Of a stretch of 56,062 bases of DNA, positions 52,421-56,062 are shown piece after piece. The stretch's first letter is position 1. Each line of letters begins with the position of its first letter. The translations under genes were made by a program, and so were the position numbers. The stretch is from Parachlamydiales bacterium (GTDB lineage: Bacteria > Chlamydiota > Chlamydiia > Chlamydiales > SM23-39): positions 1 through 56,062 of the forward strand of contig JACVQJ010000012.1 of NCBI GenBank assembly GCA_015661075.1, written 5' to 3'. The notes below the pieces were generated by a model that did no database searches, was not told the DNA's origin, and saw only the letters and a list, made by a program, of their open reading frames with translations.

Positions 52421-54493
52421 CTAGAATTGAATGAGCTGGCGCAGCGCCGCTTCGAGATCTTTCTTTTGAGGAAGAACTTCCTCTTCGAGTTCTTTACAGT
52501 AGGGCACCGGGCAATCTTTTCCCGCTACGCGGACCACAGGCGCATCGAGAAAACGAAACCCTTCCTCCACAGCGCGCGCGGCGATTTCAGCGCCAAATCC
52601 GCAGTTGCGGGGCGCCTCATGCAGTACCAGCAGCTTGGACGTCTTCTTCAACGAGGTGAGAACAGTTGAAAAATCCAGCGGAACGAGCGTTCGCAAATCG
52701 ATGATCTCGACAGAAAATCCATCTTTCGCCAGCGTTTCCGCCACATCATTCGCCATCATCACCATCATGCCCCACGCGACGAGAGTCACATCCGTTCCTT
52801 CGCGAACGACATTAGCGACGCCGAATGCAAGCAACTCATCGGCTCCCGGTTCAGGCCGAGCGCAAAACAGACGCTGGCGATAGAGTGCCTTGTGCTCGAG
52901 AAAGATGACGGGGTTGGGGTCGCGGATCGCGGCTTTCAACAAGCGCTTTGCATCAGCGGCATTGCTCGGAATCGCAACTTTCAGGCCCGGGCAATGGCAC
53001 AAATACGCTTCGATGCTCTGCGAATGATATGGCCCGCCCTGGATATAGCCGCCATAGGGCATGCGGATGACGACGGGGCAATTCCACTCCCCGTTCGACC
53101 GATAATAGATGCTGGAGAGTTCATTAAAGATCTGGTTGATGGCGGTCCATGAATAATCGGCAAACTGGATCTCAGCGACTGGTTTGTGAATGCCGTCCGC
53201 GCAAAGGCCGATGGAAAGACCTGCGATGGTCGATTCAGCGAGCGGAGTATTGAAACAGCGATCCCGACCAAAGCGCTGCGTGAGGTTGCGGGTGATTCCA
53301 AACACCCCGCCCTTGCCATGCGCGACGTCCTGGCCAAACACGATAACGCCGGGATCTCTTTGCATCTCTTCCGCGATGGCATGATTCAAGGCATCCATCA
53401 TCACGACGGACTCGCCGCACTCGGAGGGATTGTTGATGATCTCAAAAGGTGCGAATACTTTATCGGCAGCGCTCTGCCGGCTCGGCCCATTCAGTTTGTC
53501 GGCAGCCATTGCAGCATCTTCAACGAGTTGAAAAAGACGACGGCGCAGCTCTTCGATCTCAAAAACACTCGCTACGCCCTGCTCGATCAATAACCTTTCG
53601 AATCGAGCGATCGGATCTCTTTCTTTTTCAGAGGCGATTTGCTCTTCTGTCTTATATTTTTTGGGATCGTCGCTATTGCTGTGCGAACCGATGCGCGGAA
53701 CTTTCGCAACGACGAGGCTCGGACCATGGCCGGAGCGCGCTCTGAAAACTGCCTGTCGAAGAGCGTCATTTGTCTGTACGTAATCGCAGCCGTCGATTTC
53801 AAATACTATAAGGCCCTCGTAGCCGCGCGCCATTTTCGCAATCGTCAGGCCGGCGGTCTGCTCTGCGGTGGGCACCGAAATCGCCCAGCCATTGTCCTGC
53901 ACGACAAAGACGACAGGTAAGCCATGCAGGGATGCAAAATTCAAAGCTTCGTGAAAATCACCTTGCGATGTCGAGCCATCGCCGCCGGACACATAAACTA
54001 CTTCCTGGCGCCCCGACAGAGCAATGCCCTTCGCACAACCGACCGCTTGGAGATATTGAGATCCGACCACGCTGGATTGACAGGGAATGCGAAGCTTTTT
54101 ATGGGAAAAATGATCGGGCATCATTCTTCCACCCGAATGATGGGGAATATCGCGGGCTAAAAATGCCGCCAAAATCTCTTCCACGCTGCAGCCGAGTCCC
54201 AGCGCAAACGAGCGGTCGCGGTAATAGGGATATGCCCAGTCCGTCTCTGGAATCATGGCAAGCGCCGACAAAGCGCCGATCATCTCATGGCCCTTGACTG
54301 AGAGCTGGAACGTCGCGCCTTTATTCTGGCGGACCATTTTTTCCATCTTGTCGTCGATCAGGCGAGCCAAAAGCATAACCTCAAGCGCGCGCAAAGCGTG
54401 CTTGCGATCGATGGATGCCGGTGGAAGGCGCCCGATCAGATCGTCCAATAAGTTCTTTTCTGTCCTCAGTGTCCGAACCGCGTGAATACCCAT
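52421..54493 (-). CDS. Fused 2-oxoacid dehydrogenase E1 alpha/beta
   Basis: A 690-residue thiamine-diphosphate enzyme that decarboxylates a 2-oxoacid (branched-chain or pyruvate). Residues about 1-345 are the alpha chain, with the ThDP motif SGGDGSTSQGDFHEAL ending in VVFVVQDN. Residues about 365-690 are the beta chain (VIVFGQDVAHGKGGVFGIT, FADYSWTAINQIFNEL, LHEAPRNCGFGAE). In most bacteria these are separate genes. C. trachomatis has the same fusion near ComEC (CT340, from memory). No E2 or E3 gene is in the window. No Shine-Dalgarno is evident at the ATG. Confidence 0.9.
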   Translation of the reverse strand: MGIHAVRTLRTEKNLLDDLIGRLPPASIDRKHALRALEVMLLARLIDDKMEKMVRQNKGATFQLSVKGHEMIGALSALAMIPETDWAYPYYRDRSFALGLGCSVEEILAAFLARDIPHHSGGRMMPDHFSHKKLRIPCQSSVVGSQYLQAVGCAKGIALSGRQEVVYVSGGDGSTSQGDFHEALNFASLHGLPVVFVVQDNGWAISVPTAEQTAGLTIAKMARGYEGLIVFEIDGCDYVQTNDALRQAVFRARSGHGPSLVVAKVPRIGSHSNSDDPKKYKTEEQIASEKERDPIARFERLLIEQGVASVFEIEELRRRLFQLVEDAAMAADKLNGPSRQSAADKVFAPFEIINNPSECGESVVMMDALNHAIAEEMQRDPGVIVFGQDVAHGKGGVFGITRNLTQRFGRDRCFNTPLAESTIAGLSIGLCADGIHKPVAEIQFADYSWTAINQIFNELSSIYYRSNGEWNCPVVIRMPYGGYIQGGPYHSQSIEAYLCHCPGLKVAIPSNAADAKRLLKAAIRDPNPVIFLEHKALYRQRLFCARPEPGADELLAFGVANVVREGTDVTLVAWGMMVMMANDVAETLAKDGFSVEIIDLRTLVPLDFSTVLTSLKKTSKLLVLHEAPRNCGFGAEIAARAVEEGFRFLDAPVVRVAGKDCPVPYCKELEEEVLPQKKDLEAALRQLIQF

Positions 54494-54541
54494 AAATCCG
54501 GTTAAAATAAGTTTTACTCCTATAATTATAACCGATCTGAA

Positions 54542-54567
54542 CCAGACTTTGTACGTATTTTAGCCGC
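54542..54567 (+). repeat. Degenerate PE-A end
   Basis: AGACTTTGTACGTATTTTAG, in the gap upstream of the E1 fusion, matches the PE-A end CTCGACTTTGTACATTTTTA with a few changes. The rest of the element is missing. Confidence 0.45.
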
Positions 54568-54653
54568 AGCAAGTAAACCACTAAAATAGAGCTGATTACA
54601 AAAACCAACAAAACAGCTCCTGAAGAGACACATCGAGAATGGCCCTCGCAAAA

Positions 54654-55796
54654 TCAGTCTTTGTTTTTCTTGGACTTGATCTGGGACACTTTCTTGATGG
54701 AAAAGCGCCGGCGATGCTGGCTGACAAACTCTTCCGACTGATCTTCTTTGCGCTGACGGCTTTTCTTTTTGGGTAAAACGCTGCCAATCGCCGATTCCAT
54801 TTTGGGAGAACTCTTCTCTTCTAGAATCTCGATCGCCTTGGATTCCTTGAGTTTTGGACGCGAGAGTGATTCAAAAGGTTTTCTGCCTTTCTCAACGCCG
54901 AGCATTTTCTCGGCTCCAGCGAGGCGGTTCGACAGATGGCGCAGCGACTCGAGTCTTTGCGACAGCGCTTCGAGTTTTTCGTCGACGCGCACGCGCGGGC
55001 TGCCGCGCAGCGAGGCGAGGAGGTGTTCTTCGGTTTCGAATTTGGCAGAAAATGTGACGGACGAGGCGCTAACGATGTCCGGAATATATAAGAAATGGCG
55101 GCACGCCGAAGGCACCTGAGTATAAATGTCGATGGTGACTTGCGGCTCCAGTTCGATTTTCGCCACTTGCTTAGGTGGGCGGCCGCGTTTCGGGCGGGGA
55201 TTCAGAGCTTCGTTGGAATAATAGGTCTTGGCTTTGGCCTGCAGGATGTCCCTGGCCTGATTGACGTCTTTCGGCACCTTGGTTTCGAATAAAGTCCGCT
55301 TGAGCTTCTCAACGATTGCTTTGGTGAGCTCAAGATCCTCTTCGAATACAAATTGAATTTGATGAACGCGCAGCCATTCGATGATCCGGACGCGGGAGCG
55401 CTCCTGATAGTATAGCTGCCATTTTTCCAACTCGGTCAAATGGTCGTAGATGAATTCAAGAAAGTTTTCCCTCGCCTCTTTGGCCGAAATAAGGTCGAGC
55501 AGCTTTTCCTTGGTGTCGATATCGTAGACTTTCTCATGGACGAACCCCTCCATGAATTTTTTTACTTCATAGAAGGTCATCTTGGGGATCAGGCAATAGC
55601 GGTGAGCATGATCGTGCAATTCCTTTTCCAACGCCTCGAGCTCTTCTGTGCTCTTGTCGAGATCGGCGTAGAGAAGAAACCCCTCGAGGCGGTCGAGGTA
55701 AAAATCCCTCTCATCGTCCGATTTGGCAAAGGCGTCCATCAGGCGGTGATAGCGGAGTATCAAAGGTATTTTTGCAGCTTGGTATTTTTCTGACAT
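54654..55796 (-). CDS. Conserved chlamydial protein, UPF0158-type, with an AT-hook-like motif
   Basis: A 380-residue protein. The N-terminal half (KIPLILRYHRLMDAFAKSDD, ERDFYLDRLEGF) and the mid part (ELEKWQLYYQERSRVRIIEWL) match what I recall of the UPF0158 family, so far known from Chlamydiota. Near residue 207 it has PRPKRGRPPKQ, an AT-hook-like GRP core flanked by basic residues, and the C-terminus is strongly basic (KKKSRQRKE, RRRFSIKK). This suggests DNA binding, but no function is established here. The start at 55796 gives MSEKYQAAKIP, the family's usual opening; no Shine-Dalgarno is seen. Confidence 0.78.
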   Translation of the reverse strand: MSEKYQAAKIPLILRYHRLMDAFAKSDDERDFYLDRLEGFLLYADLDKSTEELEALEKELHDHAHRYCLIPKMTFYEVKKFMEGFVHEKVYDIDTKEKLLDLISAKEARENFLEFIYDHLTELEKWQLYYQERSRVRIIEWLRVHQIQFVFEEDLELTKAIVEKLKRTLFETKVPKDVNQARDILQAKAKTYYSNEALNPRPKRGRPPKQVAKIELEPQVTIDIYTQVPSACRHFLYIPDIVSASSVTFSAKFETEEHLLASLRGSPRVRVDEKLEALSQRLESLRHLSNRLAGAEKMLGVEKGRKPFESLSRPKLKESKAIEILEEKSSPKMESAIGSVLPKKKSRQRKEDQSEEFVSQHRRRFSIKKVSQIKSKKNKD

Positions 55797-55875
55797 GGAA
55801 AAGGCACGTTTGGTTGTTGATCGATGGTACCAAACAAAGCCCTTGGGTTGCAAGCGTTCACTTCACCGGTCAGCG

Positions 55876-55941
55876 GCTCCCGCTGGAAGCGGGAGCCGCG
55901 AAAAATCGGCTTTGCCGAAAAGGTGAGAATATTTTTGGACA
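55876..55941 (+). repeat. PE-E repeat copy 2
   Basis: Matches 12490-12555 at 64 of 66 bases, with the same GCTCCCGC...GCGGGAGC hairpin and AAAATCGGCTTTGCCGAAAA. It lies upstream of the UPF0158-type gene. Nothing else is recognised in 55797-56062. Confidence 0.75.
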
Positions 55942-56062
55942 AAACTCCGCTATGGCAGCTTTGCCATGTGCGCCTCAGGTCTGTACACGCTCAAGAACCA
56001 GGGGCCTCCTCAAGCTCACTGGTTAACCAGATTCCACAATTAGTTTTGCTCCTTTAAAGCCA

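Overview
The window is a piece of a chromosome from a chlamydia-like (environmental Chlamydiota) bacterium. Three things show this: a fused murC-ddl gene, a fused E1 alpha/beta dehydrogenase next to chlamydial-type neighbours, and gene orders that match Chlamydia trachomatis as I remember it (groEL3-murF-mraY-murD-LysM-ftsW-murG-murC/ddl-ftsQ-KH-STAS-miaA; dnaX-ybaB-ptsI-ptsH). A tandem set of cysteine-rich MOMP-like outer-membrane proteins and eukaryotic-like effector domains (SP-RING/U-box, Fic) point to an amoeba-associated family rather than Chlamydiaceae. Coding DNA looks close to 50% G+C by eye, which among named genera would fit Estrella-like Criblamydiaceae best. This placement is an inference and no search was run.

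Layout. 1-345: nested palindromic repeats. 346-1962: coiled-coil protein (minus strand). 2133-5541: three tandem MOMP-like barrel genes. 5591-6289: membrane protein. 6407-18908 (minus strand): one long peptidoglycan/division block, murF to miaA, with start/stop overlaps at most junctions, broken once by an 831-bp gap full of repeats between ftsW and murG. 19049-22896: tRNA-Cys, rsmI, a groEL3-type chaperonin, a family-9-like glycosyltransferase and a small basic protein. 23148-23966: an SP-RING/U-box protein bracketed by inverted copies of one palindromic element. 24581-27654: metallophosphoesterase, Cys-cluster protein and phosphohexomutase. 27673-32668 (minus strand): a five-gene sugar-transfer/methylation island made of two paralogous pairs plus one more glycosyltransferase. 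32748-34865: PgpH-like HD phosphodiesterase. 34947-36908: dnaX and ybaB/ebfC. 37015-40855 (minus strand): SUKH-hprK-ptsH-ptsI, a phosphotransfer chain without visible sugar permeases. 41081-43839: type II NADH dehydrogenase and ComEC. 43875-45646: tRNA-His and an AAA/PD-(D/E)XK protein. 45844-49765: uppP, ftsK and a WalJ-like hydrolase. 50248-55796: a small helical protein, a Fic protein, the E1 fusion and a UPF0158-type protein.

Cell-envelope functions link much of the window. MurF, MraY, MurD, MurG and MurC-Ddl make lipid II, UppP recycles its carrier, FtsW/FtsQ/FtsK and a LysM protein act at the septum, and there is no ftsZ or ftsA, as expected for Chlamydiota. HprK, HPr and EI form a regulatory phosphotransfer module.

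The most unusual signal is a set of at least five short palindromic element families (called PE-A to PE-E here). They behave like non-autonomous mobile elements: long terminal inverted repeats, TA or about 6-bp flanking duplications, near-identical distant copies, and nesting of one family inside another. Two copies lie inside protein-coding genes in an open frame. One replaces or extends the C-terminus of a glycosyltransferase. The other adds about 15 residues inside the NADH dehydrogenase. This is comparable to Rickettsia palindromic elements. No transposase is visible in the window.
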